DNA from: Pseudomonas fluorescens
Lineage (GTDB): Bacteria > Pseudomonadota > Gammaproteobacteria > Pseudomonadales > Pseudomonadaceae
Assembly (NCBI RefSeq): GCF_902497785.1
Contig: NZ_CABVHK010000010.1
Location: 190,898-254,897 of the forward strand
DNA length: 64,000 bases
Direction: 5' to 3'
Each line of letters starts with the position of its first letter. The stretch's first letter is position 1. This document shows, piece after piece, positions 52,805-62,311 of this stretch. Position numbers and translations under genes: made by a program. The notes under the pieces were generated by a model. It saw only the letters and a program-made list of their open reading frames with translations, made no database searches and was not told the origin of the DNA.

Positions 52805-53527
52805 ATGCTGTTTGTGTCGCGTATGTTCTTGATGGGACTGCATTTTATTCTGGCCGGTGTGCTCGGGGTGATTTTGGGTCTGTGCCGGCCATTCAATCCG
52901 GACAACAGCCGACTGTGCGCGCGCCTGTATGCGTGGCCGGCAATGTGCATTCTGCGTTTGCGGGTGAAAGCCGAAGTCGGTCCGTTGATGGACAAGCCTG
53001 AGAGCTGCGTGATCATCGCCAACCATCAGTCCAACTACGACCTGTTTGTGTTCGGTAACGTGGTGCCCCGCCGCACCGTGTGCATCGGCAAGAAAAGCTT
53101 GAAGTGGGTGCCGCTGTTTGGTCAGTTGTTCTGGCTGGCGGGTAATGTGTTGATTGATCGTGGCAATGCGCACAAGGCACGCCAGTCGATGCTGACCACC
53201 ACCCATACTTTGCAGCATGAGGACACCTCGATCTGGGTGTTCCCGGAAGGCACACGCAACCTCGGTGAAGAGCTGCTGCCCTTTAAAAAAGGCGCGTTCC
53301 AGATGGCGATCGCAGCGGGTGTGCCGATTGTCCCCGTGTGCGTCAGCAGTTACGTCAAACACATGCGATTGAACCGCTGGAACGGTGGGAAAATTCTGAT
53401 CCGCTCGCTGCCAGCCATTCCTACGGCAGGCCTGAGCCTGGACGACATGCCGCTGCTGATAGCGCAGTGCCGCGAGCAGATGCGCGAGTGCATCGCCTCG
53501 ATGGATCGGCAACTGCAAGCCGCGTAA
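52805..53527 (+). CDS. plsC: 1-acyl-sn-glycerol-3-phosphate acyltransferase
   Basis: Transfers an acyl chain to lysophosphatidic acid, giving phosphatidic acid in phospholipid synthesis at the inner membrane. 240 residues with an N-terminal membrane segment (FLMGLHFILAGVLGVILGL). The catalytic HX4D box is IIANHQSNYDLFVFG, the substrate-binding motif is VFPEGTRNLG, and VPIVPVCVSSY is motif 4. Pseudomonads carry several PlsC paralogues, so this may be one of them. Terminator follows directly. Confidence 0.88.
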   Translation: MLFVSRMFLMGLHFILAGVLGVILGLCRPFNPDNSRLCARLYAWPAMCILRLRVKAEVGPLMDKPESCVIIANHQSNYDLFVFGNVVPRRTVCIGKKSLKWVPLFGQLFWLAGNVLIDRGNAHKARQSMLTTTHTLQHEDTSIWVFPEGTRNLGEELLPFKKGAFQMAIAAGVPIVPVCVSSYVKHMRLNRWNGGKILIRSLPAIPTAGLSLDDMPLLIAQCREQMRECIASMDRQLQAA

Positions 53528-53558
53528 AACAAACCCGCCGTGTGCGGGTTTTGTTTTG
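53526..53558 (+). terminator. Rho-independent terminator of plsC
   Basis: AAAACAAACCCGC and GCGGGTTTTGTTTT form a stem with flanking A and T runs, overlapping the last base pair of the gene. Confidence 0.88.
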
Positions 53559-53658
53559 CCGCGAACTCTACGGATTTTGCTGACTCTCAAGCAGCAGACA
53601 AGGCTAAGCTGAACGCTGCTTGCCACTGCCACCTGCTAACAAGAAGTGAAGCTGAATC

Positions 53659-54630
53659 ATGGGTAGAGTTGTTGCTGCTGCGGTTTACAGCGCTGGTAAA
53701 AAAGTCACCAATATTACCCTCGACGAAGGCGCGGCCTGGGCTGCCAAGCCTGGCCATTTTGTCTGGATCGGTCTCGAAGAGCCGGATGCCCAAGAGTTGG
53801 CCAACCTGCAACGCCAGTTCAACCTGCACGAACTGGCCATCGAAGATGCCCTGGAAAAACACAGTCGGCCCAAGCTTGAAACCTTCGGCGACGCGCTGTT
53901 TATCGTCACGTATTCGCCGATCCGTCACGAAGGCAAACTTGAGTTCATCGAGACGCATATCTTTGCCGGTAACGGCTACATCATTACCGCGCGCAATGGG
54001 CATTCGGCGTCCTACGCCCACGTCCGACAACGATGTGAGGCACGTCCGCTGCTGTTGGAACACGGGGAAGATTTCGTACTCTATGCCCTCCTCGACTTCG
54101 TCATCGAAAACTACCAGCCGGTGGGTGAAGCCATTCATGCCGAAATCGACGATCTGGAGCGCAACGTGTTGTGCAGCTCGTTGAATGAGCACGACATCCA
54201 GAAACTCCACAGCCTGCGCAGGGACGTTGTGCGTTTGCGTCGTTACGCGGCGCCCATGGTGGAGATCAGCGAGGAGCTGCAGAAGCTCAACTTTCCTTTC
54301 ATCGACAAAAACATGCGCCCGTATTTCCGCGATGTGCAGATCCACGTGACACGGCAAATGGAAGACCTGTCGACCTTGGCGGATATCGCCAGCCAGACCA
54401 TTGAAATCGGGGTATTGCTGGAAGCGTCACGGCAGAGCGTGGTGCAGCGCAAGTTTGCGGCGTGGGCGGCGATTCTGGCGTTCCCGACGGCGGTGGCCGG
54501 GATTTACGGGATGAATTTCCAGAACATGCCCGAGCTGACGTGGCATTACGGGTATTTTGCGGTGTTGGGGTTTATTGCGGTGGGGTGTGTGAGTTTGTGG
54601 GTCAGTTTCAAGAGATCGGGGTGGCTTTGA
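53659..54630 (+). CDS. corA: CorA-family magnesium/cobalt transporter
   Basis: Pentameric inner-membrane channel for Mg2+ (and Co2+/Ni2+). 323 residues with the large N-terminal cytoplasmic domain and two C-terminal membrane segments (AWAAILAFPTAVAGIYGM and YFAVLGFIAVGCVSLWV). The selectivity motif is YGMNF, followed by NMPELTWHYGY. The stalk helix precedes it (VEISEELQKLNFPF). Stand-alone gene with its own promoter region and a hairpin downstream. Confidence 0.93.
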   Translation: MGRVVAAAVYSAGKKVTNITLDEGAAWAAKPGHFVWIGLEEPDAQELANLQRQFNLHELAIEDALEKHSRPKLETFGDALFIVTYSPIRHEGKLEFIETHIFAGNGYIITARNGHSASYAHVRQRCEARPLLLEHGEDFVLYALLDFVIENYQPVGEAIHAEIDDLERNVLCSSLNEHDIQKLHSLRRDVVRLRRYAAPMVEISEELQKLNFPFIDKNMRPYFRDVQIHVTRQMEDLSTLADIASQTIEIGVLLEASRQSVVQRKFAAWAAILAFPTAVAGIYGMNFQNMPELTWHYGYFAVLGFIAVGCVSLWVSFKRSGWL

Positions 54631-54638
54631 CAAGCCTA

Positions 54639-54668
54639 TGTGGAGAGGGAGCTTGTTCCCTCTCCACA
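54639..54668. terminator. Hairpin between convergent corA and amidotransferase genes
   Basis: TGTGGAGAGGGA and TCCCTCTCCACA form a perfect 12-bp stem around GCTTGT. No T run; it may be a REP-related element that also ends transcription of both genes. Confidence 0.65.
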
Positions 54669-54684
54669 GGTGATGTGCCCGCCC

Positions 54685-55413
54685 TTAAACCGAATGGGTA
54701 TCCGGTTTGTGCGCCACAAACCGCATCATCCACTCCGCAACCGTGGTGCCGTGGTGTTCCTGCTCAAGGCTCGCCATACCTTTGGAATAAATCTGCTCGC
54801 CCAGCGCTTCCTGGCGAATATCCAGCAACGCCCGCGAGTAATCGTGAATGAACTCCGGATGTCCCTGGAAGCACAGAACCTGATCGTTGATGTGGTACGC
54901 GGCGAACGGGCAGAATTCGCTGGAGGCGATCACCGTGGCGTTTTCCGGTAGCGAGGTGACCTGGTCCTGGTGACTGATCAACAACGTCAGCTCTTCGCGC
55001 AGCGGGCTCATCCACGGGGCCTTGGCCGCGAGTTTGTAATTGTGCGTGCCAACGCCCCAGCCCTGGGTCGCGCGTTCGCTTTTGCCGCCCAACAGCAACG
55101 CCAGCAATTGATGTCCGAAGCACACGCCCAGCAGTTTGTCGCCACGCTCGTAGCGCGTCAGCAGGTAGGCCCTGAGGGTCTCGATCCACGGATCGGTGCC
55201 GAAGGAATCGGCTTTACTGCCGGTGACCAGATAGGCGTCAAAGGTCAGATCATCGCTCGGGTACTCGCCCTGCATCACGTTGAAGACGGTGAACTCGGCC
55301 TCGATGGGTTGCTGCGAAAACAGACGCTGGAACATCTGCCCGTAACCCTGATATTGATCGACCAGTTCCGGACGCAGGATGTCGGTTTCCAGAATGCAGA
55401 TGCGTAACGACAT
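54685..55413 (-). CDS. Class I glutamine amidotransferase-like protein
   Basis: 242 residues with the class I GATase fold. Catalytic Cys is in GVCFGHQLLALLLGG, and the His/Glu pair in CFQGHPEFIHDYSR. VTGSKADSFGTDPWIETL and LISHQDQVTSLPEN are typical of the stand-alone GuaA-like amidotransferases. No synthetase partner is adjacent. The ATG at 55413 (MSLRICILETD) follows AGG at nine bases; a longer open frame upstream to 55560 is unlikely to be translated. Confidence 0.86.
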   Translation of the reverse strand: MSLRICILETDILRPELVDQYQGYGQMFQRLFSQQPIEAEFTVFNVMQGEYPSDDLTFDAYLVTGSKADSFGTDPWIETLRAYLLTRYERGDKLLGVCFGHQLLALLLGGKSERATQGWGVGTHNYKLAAKAPWMSPLREELTLLISHQDQVTSLPENATVIASSEFCPFAAYHINDQVLCFQGHPEFIHDYSRALLDIRQEALGEQIYSKGMASLEQEHHGTTVAEWMMRFVAHKPDTHSV

Positions 55414-55507
55414 AAAAAATACCTGACACATGATGGGAATAATGCACACCTCAGAGCCTGCCTCGAAACACGGTGACAGGCAAGCCCCTGAGTGCGTCAT
55501 CGGTCCC

Positions 55508-57649
55508 TTAAAACGCCTCCCCTTTCGCCGCTTTTTCCAGCAGCAGCGCGGGTGGCGCAAAGCGTTCGCCGTATTGCTCGGCCAGGTACTGGGCGCGGGC
55601 GACGAAGTCTTTCACGCCGTACTGGTTGATAAACTGCAGCGCGCCGCCGGTCCACGCCGCGAAACCGATGCCGAAGATCGAGCCGACATTGGCGTCCGCC
55701 GTCGAGGTCAGCACGCCTTCCTCGACGCAACGTACCGTCTCAATGGCTTGCACGAACAGCAGCCGATCACGCACGTCCTTCGGCGAAATCTGCCCGTCGG
55801 GTTTTTCGAAACGGCTTTTCAGCTCTGGCCATAAATGCTTCTGACCAGCGGCCGGGTACTCGTAGAAACCACCGCCAGCGGCCTTGCCCGGACGTTTGTA
55901 TTCGAGCAGCAAGTCAATCACGGCGAACGCCGGGTGCTCGATCAGCGGTTTGCCTTCGGCTTGCAGGTCTTTGGCTGTTTGCTGGCGGATATGGCTCATG
56001 AGGCTGAGGGACACTTCGTCGGAGATCGCCAGAGGCCCGATCGGCATGCCAGCCTTGCGCGCCTCGGTCTCGATCATCGGCGCACTCACGCCTTCGCCGA
56101 GCATGGCGATGCCTTCGTTGGTAAAGGTGCCGAACACCCGCGAGGTAAAGAAGCCGCGGCTGTCGTTGACGACAATCGGCGTTTTCTTGATTTGCAGGAC
56201 GAAATCGAACCCGCGAGCCAGAGTTTCTTCGCTGGTATTGACACCCTTGATGATTTCCACCAGCGGCATTTTTTCGACCGGGCTGAAGAAATGCAGGCCG
56301 ATGAATTTGCTCTGATCCGGCACGGCAGTGGCGAGCCCGCTGATGGGCAAGGTTGAGGTGTTGGAGGCGATCACCGCGTCTGGACCAACGACACGTTGCG
56401 CGGCCGAAGAGACCTTGGCTTTCAGCTCACGGTCCTCGAAAACGGCTTCAATGATCAGGTCGCAGCCGGCCAGATCAGCGTCATGTTCAGTGGTTTTAAT
56501 CAGCGCCAGCACCGCTTCCCTTTGCTCGGCGCTCAACTGGCCCCGGGCGACTTTCTTGTCCAGCAACGCCGCCGAGTGCGCCTTGCCCTTCTCCGCTGCC
56601 GCAAGGTTGATGTCCTTGAGCACCACTTCAATACCGGCCGAGGCGCTGACGAAGGCGATACCGGCGCCCATCATGCCCGCGCCCAGAACACCCACGCGAC
56701 GCGTCACGTAAGGCGCAAACCCTTGGGGCCGCGAGCCGCCGGCATTGATCTCGTTGAGTTGAAACCAGAAAGTGCCAATGAGGTTTTTCGAGATCTGGCC
56801 GGTGGTCAATTCGGTGAAGTAACGGGTCTCGATCAAGTGCGCCGTATCGAAATCCACTTGGGCGCCCTCGACCGCGGCGCAGAGAATTTTCTCTGGCGCA
56901 GGCAGGCAGCCCTGGGTTTTGGTGCGCAGGATCGACGGTGCAATGGCCAGCATCTGCGCAACTTTCGGATTCGACGGCGTGCCACCGGGAATTTGATAAC
57001 CCTTCACGTCCCAGCGCTGCACCGCCACGGGATTCGCCTGGATCCAGGCGCGCGCCTTGCTCAGCAGTTCATCGTGATCCATCGCCAGCTCATCGATCAA
57101 ACCCGCCTGCAACGCTTGCTGCGGGCGAACTTTCTTGCCTTCAAGCAGGTACGGCAGGGCTTTTTCCAGACCGAGCATGCGCACCATCCGCACTACCCCG
57201 CCGCCGCCCGGTAGCAGGCCGAGCGTCACTTCTGGCAGACCCAGCTGCACCGATGGACTGTCCAGCGCCACGCGGTGATGGCACGCCAGACAAATCTCCC
57301 AGCCCCCGCCCAGCGCGGCGCCATTGATCGCGGCGACCACCGGCTTGCCGAGGGTTTCCAGGGTGCGCAACTGGCTCTTCAGCGTCAGCACCATGTCATA
57401 GAAGGCTTTGGCCTCCGGCTTGCCCACCTTGATCAGCTCGTTGAGGTCGCCGCCGGCGAAGAAAGTGTTCTTGGCCGAGGTGATGATGACGCCCGCAATG
57501 CTGTCTTTCTCGGCAACCAGTCGAGCGACGCACGCGGCCATGGCCTCGCGGTAAACCGCGTTCATGGTGTTGGCGCTCTGGCCCGGCATGTCGATGGTCA
57601 GGACGACGATCTGGTCCTGGCCCTTTTCGTAGCGAATGGCATTAGTCAT
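55508..57649 (-). CDS. FadJ/FadB-like fatty-acid oxidation multifunctional enzyme
   Basis: 713 residues. The N-terminal enoyl-CoA hydratase domain (about 1-190) has SAKNTFFAGGDLNELIKVGK and INGAALGGGWEICLACHHRV. The NAD-binding 3-hydroxyacyl-CoA dehydrogenase domain starts near 315 with VGVLGAGMMGAGIAFVSASA and continues with FIGLHFFSPVEKMPLVEIIK. The C-terminal domain includes NDSRGFFTSRVFGTFTNEG. It converts trans-2-enoyl-CoA to 3-ketoacyl-CoA in beta-oxidation. Pairs with the thiolase gene 24 bases upstream. Confidence 0.93.
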   Translation of the reverse strand: MTNAIRYEKGQDQIVVLTIDMPGQSANTMNAVYREAMAACVARLVAEKDSIAGVIITSAKNTFFAGGDLNELIKVGKPEAKAFYDMVLTLKSQLRTLETLGKPVVAAINGAALGGGWEICLACHHRVALDSPSVQLGLPEVTLGLLPGGGGVVRMVRMLGLEKALPYLLEGKKVRPQQALQAGLIDELAMDHDELLSKARAWIQANPVAVQRWDVKGYQIPGGTPSNPKVAQMLAIAPSILRTKTQGCLPAPEKILCAAVEGAQVDFDTAHLIETRYFTELTTGQISKNLIGTFWFQLNEINAGGSRPQGFAPYVTRRVGVLGAGMMGAGIAFVSASAGIEVVLKDINLAAAEKGKAHSAALLDKKVARGQLSAEQREAVLALIKTTEHDADLAGCDLIIEAVFEDRELKAKVSSAAQRVVGPDAVIASNTSTLPISGLATAVPDQSKFIGLHFFSPVEKMPLVEIIKGVNTSEETLARGFDFVLQIKKTPIVVNDSRGFFTSRVFGTFTNEGIAMLGEGVSAPMIETEARKAGMPIGPLAISDEVSLSLMSHIRQQTAKDLQAEGKPLIEHPAFAVIDLLLEYKRPGKAAGGGFYEYPAAGQKHLWPELKSRFEKPDGQISPKDVRDRLLFVQAIETVRCVEEGVLTSTADANVGSIFGIGFAAWTGGALQFINQYGVKDFVARAQYLAEQYGERFAPPALLLEKAAKGEAF

Positions 57650-57673
57650 GGAGCATTTCCTTGAAATCGGGGC

Positions 57674-58879
57674 TCAGAGGCGTTCGATGATGGTGGCGAT
57701 GCCCATGCCGCCGCCGACACACAGTGTCGCGAGGCCGTAGCGCAGGCGCCGGGTTTCCAGTTCATCGAGCAATGTGCCGAGGATCGCGCAACCGGTGGCG
57801 CCGAGCGGGTGGCCCATGGCGATGGAGCCGCCGTTGACGTTGACCTTGTCCGGGTCGATGGCCATGTCCTTGATGAATTTCAGGACCACCGAAGCAAACG
57901 CCTCGTTGACTTCGAACAGGTCGATGTCTTCGACCCGCAGCCCGGCCTTGGCCAGCGCTTTGCGAGTCGCCGGCGCCGGGCCGGTAAGCATGATGGTCGG
58001 GTCGGTGCTGGTGACCGCTGTGGCCACGATCCGCGCCCGTGGCTGCAAGCCCAGTGCGCGGCCCTTGGCTTCAGCGCCGATCAACATCAACGCTGCGCCG
58101 TCAACGATCCCGGAACTGTTGCCCGGCGTGTGCACATGGTTGATCCGTTCGACGTGGCTGTAGACCCGCAACGCCGTTGCATCGAAGCCCATCTGTCCCA
58201 TCATCTCGAAGCTGGCTTTCAGCTTGCCCAGGCCTTCGAGGGTGGATTCGGCGCGGATGAACTCATCGTGATCGAGCAGCACGATGCCGTTCTGGTCCTG
58301 CACCGGCACCAGCGATTTGCTGAACGAACCGTCGGCTCGGGCCCGCGCGGCTTTCTGCTGGGAGTGCAGTGCGTAGGCATCGACGTCCTGACGGCTGAAA
58401 CCTTCAAGGGTGGCGATCAGGTCGGCACCGACGCCTTGCGGGGTGAAATGGCTGTGCAGGTTGGTTTCCGGGTCCAACGCCCAAGCGCCACCGTCGCTGC
58501 CCATCGGCACGCGGGACATCGATTCGACACCGCCGACCACCACCAGTTCTTCGAAGCCGGAACGCACTTTCATCGCCCCGAGGTTGACCGCCTCCAGCCC
58601 CGATGCGCAAAAACGGTTGATCTGTACGCCCGCCACGCTGACGTCCCAATCGGCCACCTGAGTCGCGGTCTTGGCGATGTCGGACCCTTGATCGCCCACT
58701 GGCGTCACGCAACCCAACACCACGTCATCAACCTGACTGGTGTCCAGGGCAGTGCGCTGCTGCAACGCCCTGAGCAACCCGGCCACCAGGTTCACCGGTT
58801 TGACACTGTGCAGAGCGCCGTCGGCCTTGCCCTTGCCGCGGGGCGTGCGTAACGCATCGAAAATAAAAGCTTGGGTCAT
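57674..58879 (-). CDS. Acetyl-CoA C-acyltransferase (thiolase)
   Basis: 401 residues of the thiolase family. The nucleophilic cysteine is in INRFCASGLEAVNLGAMKVR, with the late catalytic motifs NVNGGSIAMGHPLGATGC and TLCVGGGMGIA. DALRTPRGKGKADGAL is the usual N-terminus. It cleaves 3-ketoacyl-CoA to acetyl-CoA plus a shortened acyl-CoA, the final step of beta-oxidation. Upstream of and probably co-transcribed with the FadJ-like gene. The ATG at 58879 follows GAGGACG. Confidence 0.93.
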   Translation of the reverse strand: MTQAFIFDALRTPRGKGKADGALHSVKPVNLVAGLLRALQQRTALDTSQVDDVVLGCVTPVGDQGSDIAKTATQVADWDVSVAGVQINRFCASGLEAVNLGAMKVRSGFEELVVVGGVESMSRVPMGSDGGAWALDPETNLHSHFTPQGVGADLIATLEGFSRQDVDAYALHSQQKAARARADGSFSKSLVPVQDQNGIVLLDHDEFIRAESTLEGLGKLKASFEMMGQMGFDATALRVYSHVERINHVHTPGNSSGIVDGAALMLIGAEAKGRALGLQPRARIVATAVTSTDPTIMLTGPAPATRKALAKAGLRVEDIDLFEVNEAFASVVLKFIKDMAIDPDKVNVNGGSIAMGHPLGATGCAILGTLLDELETRRLRYGLATLCVGGGMGIATIIERL

Positions 58880-58911
58880 GACGTCCTCGAACCTGATGGT
58901 GAGTAGCCTCA

Positions 58912-58967
58912 AAAGATCGCAGCCTGCGCCAGCTCCTACACACGACGCGTCGCAGGTTGCGATCTTT
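58912..58967. repeat. REP-type hairpin upstream of the thiolase gene
   Basis: AAAGATCGCAGCCTGCG and CGCAGGTTGCGATCTTT pair across a 22-base spacer containing AGCTCCTACA. Same family as 12428-12470. Confidence 0.7.
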
Positions 58968-59337
58968 GATCTTGAATAGGTACGCTCACCTTAAGCCGAG
59001 CCGCCGCCGATTCAATGACCGCAATGCTCACGAGCGTTGACGGACACGCTCAGACGGACGGTAGTGCGCAAGGCGATTAACCGTTTCAGGACACCGAGCT
59101 GTCTAGCAAACGGGCGCCAAAGAAGCTGGCAATAGGCCTCATGCCTTTTTTAAAGCAATTTCCAAGCCTTCCATATGAAATGGATCTAAGCCACGGGTGA
59201 CGCGGGCCCTAAGGTGAAGATGTACGAAGTTGTCGTCGGGTTTTGCCGAGGCACTCGTCTTACAGGAAGTGCAACGCTCTGCCGTCATGGAGATATGCAG
59301 GCAGGCATCAGGAAATAACAAAAAAGGCGGTCAAGCC
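58968..59337. other. Gap without a supported gene
   Basis: About 370 bases upstream of a small membrane-protein frame. A minus-strand frame (59139-59321) has no known match. No RNA gene seen. Confidence 0.45.
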
Positions 59338-59433
59338 ATGTTCAAACATTCGAAAGTACGTCAAGCCGGGCTCATTCTTTTCGCCACTACGCTGTTGCTG
59401 ATTTTGCCGAACCTGACCAAGGTGATCGGCTAG
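59338..59433 (+). CDS. Candidate 31-residue single-span membrane protein
   Basis: MFKHSKVRQAGLILFATTLL with LLILPNLTKVIG: a short basic N-terminus, then one hydrophobic segment. A GGCGG sequence precedes the ATG. Too short to be certain, but the arrangement is that of small bacterial membrane peptides. Confidence 0.4.
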   Translation: MFKHSKVRQAGLILFATTLLLILPNLTKVIG

Positions 59434-59558
59434 TCGGATTCACATGAATACGGCGTCAAAGCTTCAAATCGCGGCATCAAAAATGTGACTGGCTCGCTAC
59501 CCGGGCCGGCGTGGGTGTGCGACCCTTTGCGGCACTTCCACGACATGGATGGCATCTG

Positions 59559-60371
59559 TTGAAAACGCTCATTTTTCTCGGGGGCTTGCTGCTCAGCACC
59601 TCTGCGTTTACCGCACAGCTGAACCTCGAGCTGGGCGCGAACAGCCGCACCTGGCAGACCGATGAACTGCTAACGCATCCTCAGACCCAGACCCTCACGA
59701 TCACCAACGACGTTTCCTACAAACGGGACATGAGCTATCGCGCCGTGCCCCTGGCCGCGCTGTTGACCGGCATCAAGCCTGACGATCACTTGCAAGCCGT
59801 CGCGCTGGATGGTTTCGCCGCTGAACTGGCGGCCGCGCCGTTGCTCAATGCCAAGGGCGCACGAGCGTGGTTGGCCATTGAGGATCCGGCCAAACCGTGG
59901 CCGGCACTGTCGGCGGGCAAGCCGAGTGCGGGACCGTTCTATCTGGTCTGGACTGACCCGCAGGCGGGCAACATCAGCCCTGAACAATGGCCTTTTCAAG
60001 TGGCAAGCATCAAGCGCCTGGCACCCGTCGCCGAGCGCTTCCCTGCTCTGTTGCCTGATCCAGCGTTGAAGGCCGACGACCCGATAAAACAAGGGTTCGC
60101 GTTGTTTCAGAAGAACTGCCTGGCGTGTCATCGACTCAATGGCGCCGGCGATGCGCAGTTCGGGCCGGATTTGAATGTTCCGTTTAATCCCACCGAATAT
60201 TTTGCGGCGGATTTCCTCAAGCGCTACATCCGTGATCCACAGAGTTTGCGGCAGTGGCCGCAGGCAAAGATGCCGGGGTTCTCGGCACAGGTGTTGCCGG
60301 ATGGGGATCTGGATAGGTTGGTGGGGTATTTGAAGCACATGGCGGGACGCAAACAGATTACGCCCGAGTAG
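59559..60371 (+). CDS. Exported c-type cytochrome with N-terminal molybdopterin-oxidoreductase-like domain
   Basis: 270 residues from the TTG at 59559 (GGATGG six bases upstream); the frame is open from 59511. A signal peptide ends near STSAFTA-QL. Residues about 20-165 (SYRAVPLAALLTGIKPDDHL, LDGFAAELAAAPLLNA, AGPFYLVWTDPQAG) resemble the molybdopterin-binding-like fold of YedY-type proteins, without an obvious cofactor cysteine. From about 180 the cytochrome c part has the haem motif CLACH in LFQKNCLACHRLNG and a distal methionine candidate in AKMPGFSAQ. Probably a periplasmic electron carrier. No partner is adjacent. Confidence 0.75.
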   Translation: MKTLIFLGGLLLSTSAFTAQLNLELGANSRTWQTDELLTHPQTQTLTITNDVSYKRDMSYRAVPLAALLTGIKPDDHLQAVALDGFAAELAAAPLLNAKGARAWLAIEDPAKPWPALSAGKPSAGPFYLVWTDPQAGNISPEQWPFQVASIKRLAPVAERFPALLPDPALKADDPIKQGFALFQKNCLACHRLNGAGDAQFGPDLNVPFNPTEYFAADFLKRYIRDPQSLRQWPQAKMPGFSAQVLPDGDLDRLVGYLKHMAGRKQITPE

Positions 60372-60382
60372 CCGATAGACCC

Positions 60383-60513
60383 GTGGCGAGGGGATTTATC
60401 CCCGTTGTGCCGCGCAGCGGCACTGAATCAGGCGCTACGGTGTATCAGAGGGCTGAGTGCAGGCAGGTTTCAGGGCCGCTGCGCAGCCCAACGGGGATAA
60501 ATCCCCTCGCCAC
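60383..60513. repeat. REP doublet after the cytochrome gene
   Basis: GTGGCGAGGGGATTTATCCC plus CGTT (60383-60406) recurs inverted at 60490-60513, with about 80 bases between. Related to the pair after pgm. Confidence 0.75.
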
Positions 60514-60542
60514 AACAGCACTTCCTCCCCAATAAACGATGG

Positions 60543-61352
60543 CTACTGCTGCTGGACGGAGATAACCGGCATCGGTGTCGGCGACACGAACACCTTCGCA
60601 TGCATCTGCTCACAGCCACCGCCCCGACGCATGCCGCGCACCGGGCAGGCGTCCAGGTAATCCAGCCCCACCGCCAGTTTCAAATGACGCTCCGGTCGGG
60701 CCAGTTGGTTGGTCACGTCAAAGCTGTACCACGCGTCATCCAGCCAGGCTTCCGCCCACGCGTGACTGGCCAAGTGTTCGCAGTTCTCGCTGTACAAATA
60801 CCCCGACACATAACGCGACGGAATGCCCAGGCTGCGGGCGCAGGCGAGAAAGGCGTGGGTGTGATCCTGACAAACCCCCGAACGCCCGGCGAAAGCATGG
60901 GCGGCGCTGGTGTCCACTTCGGTGGAGCCCGGCGTGTAGGTCATGTGCGAGTTCAGGCCGTGCATCAAGTCGATCAATGCCGAGCGGTCGCGGCGTTGTT
61001 TGCATTCCTTTGCGGCAAAGGCGCGCAAGGCTTCGTCGGCCTCGGTCAGACGGGTAAAACGCAGGAACGGCAGCGCCGACTGGCTCTCGTGCTCCGCTTC
61101 GCGCAGTTCGTCGATGTCGACCTGACCACGGGCACCGATGATGATCGCCTCGTGCGGCTCGTCCATGGTCAGCACATGCAGGATGTTGCCGAACGGATCG
61201 AGCTGCGCGCGCACCGGGCGCGGCAGGTCGAGTTGCCAGCTCAGCACGTGTTGGCGCTCGCTGTCGTGAGGGGTGAGCCGCAAATACTGGATGCTCGCCC
61301 GCACCTGATCTTCGTAGTGATAGGTGGTCTCGTGGCTTATGGAAAGTCTCAT
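60543..61352 (-). CDS. Transglutaminase-like cysteine protease-fold protein
   Basis: 269 residues. Bacterial transglutaminase N-terminal domain first (RLSISHETTYHYEDQVRASI, LRLTPHDSERQ), then the core with catalytic Cys in SGVCQDHTHAFLACARSL, His in ASHAWAEAWLDDAWYSF and Asp in FDVTNQ. The three-gene order ATP-grasp, alpha-E, transglutaminase is conserved in many proteobacteria and is thought to make or process a peptide-like product. ATGA overlap with the upstream alpha-E gene. Confidence 0.88.
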   Translation of the reverse strand: MRLSISHETTYHYEDQVRASIQYLRLTPHDSERQHVLSWQLDLPRPVRAQLDPFGNILHVLTMDEPHEAIIIGARGQVDIDELREAEHESQSALPFLRFTRLTEADEALRAFAAKECKQRRDRSALIDLMHGLNSHMTYTPGSTEVDTSAAHAFAGRSGVCQDHTHAFLACARSLGIPSRYVSGYLYSENCEHLASHAWAEAWLDDAWYSFDVTNQLARPERHLKLAVGLDYLDACPVRGMRRGGGCEQMHAKVFVSPTPMPVISVQQQ

Positions 61353-62299
61353 GCAGCCTCCAGGTAGGAACTGTGTATGGCGTTACCCAACTGGCGCACC
61401 AGCGGAATGAACTCGGTGAGCCAGGCGTGCAGGCCTTCGTCGAGAATTTCGGTGATGCCGGTGTAGCGCAGGCGCGCGTCCATCTCCGCCGCCAGCCGCT
61501 GCGCCGGACGACCATTGGCCCCCGGGAGCTGGGCGAGGATCTGGTCGATTTCCTCAGTGCACGCGCGCAGGGAGCGCGGCACATCGGCACGCAACAGCAG
61601 CAGTTCTGCCACATGCCGGGCGCCCGGAGCGTCGCGATAGATTTCGGTGTAAGCCTCGAATGACGACAGCGCCCGCAGCAACGCACTCCACTGGTAATAG
61701 GCGTGAGCCGTGCCGTCACTGACTGCTTCGGCCTGATCGCCGGCCATTTCGTAGCGGGCGTCGAGCAAACGCAGCGTGTTGTCCGCCCTTTCGATAAACG
61801 TGCCGAGGCGGATGAAGCGGAACGCATCGTTACGCATGATCGTGCCGTAGGACGCGCCGCGAAACAGGTGGGACCGTTCCTTGATCCACTCGCAGAAACG
61901 GCTCATGCCGTAGCGACTCAGGCCCTGCTCGGCGATCCCGCGAATTTCCAGCCAGGTGGCGTTGATGTTTTCCCACATGTCCGCAGTGATTCGACCACGC
62001 ACGGCATGGGCGCTGGCCCGGGCCGAACCAAGGCAGCTGTAGATGCTGGCCGGGTTGGCCGCGTCCAGGGCGAAAAAGTGCAGCAGCCGTTCGGCGTGCA
62101 GTTCGCCGTGGCGTTCCAGGTAATCGTCCAGCGTGCCGGTAATCAGCAGCGGCATGGCCAGTTCGTGCAGACCGTCACCGCGACCATCCTGTGGCATCAG
62201 CGACAGCGAATAACTGATGTCGAGCATCCGTGCGAGGTTTTCCGCCCGCTCCAGGTAACGCGACATCCAATACAAATCCGAGGCAGTTCTACTTAACAT
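61349..62299 (-). CDS. Alpha-E domain protein
   Basis: 316 residues, all-helical DUF403/alpha-E family (MLSRTASDLYWMSRYLERAE, NLARMLDISYSLSLMPQDGR, FRFIRLGTFIERADNTLRLL). Its activity is unknown but it nearly always follows a circularly permuted ATP-grasp gene. It starts 12 bases downstream of that gene and overlaps the transglutaminase gene by four bases. Confidence 0.9.
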   Translation of the reverse strand: MLSRTASDLYWMSRYLERAENLARMLDISYSLSLMPQDGRGDGLHELAMPLLITGTLDDYLERHGELHAERLLHFFALDAANPASIYSCLGSARASAHAVRGRITADMWENINATWLEIRGIAEQGLSRYGMSRFCEWIKERSHLFRGASYGTIMRNDAFRFIRLGTFIERADNTLRLLDARYEMAGDQAEAVSDGTAHAYYQWSALLRALSSFEAYTEIYRDAPGARHVAELLLLRADVPRSLRACTEEIDQILAQLPGANGRPAQRLAAEMDARLRYTGITEILDEGLHAWLTEFIPLVRQLGNAIHSSYLEAA

Positions 62300-62311
62300 G
62301 GCAAGCTTCCT

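Noticed and set aside
57809..58852. 347-codon plus-strand frame across the thiolase gene
   Set aside because: Antisense of thiolase; histidine- and arginine-rich product typical of shadow frames.
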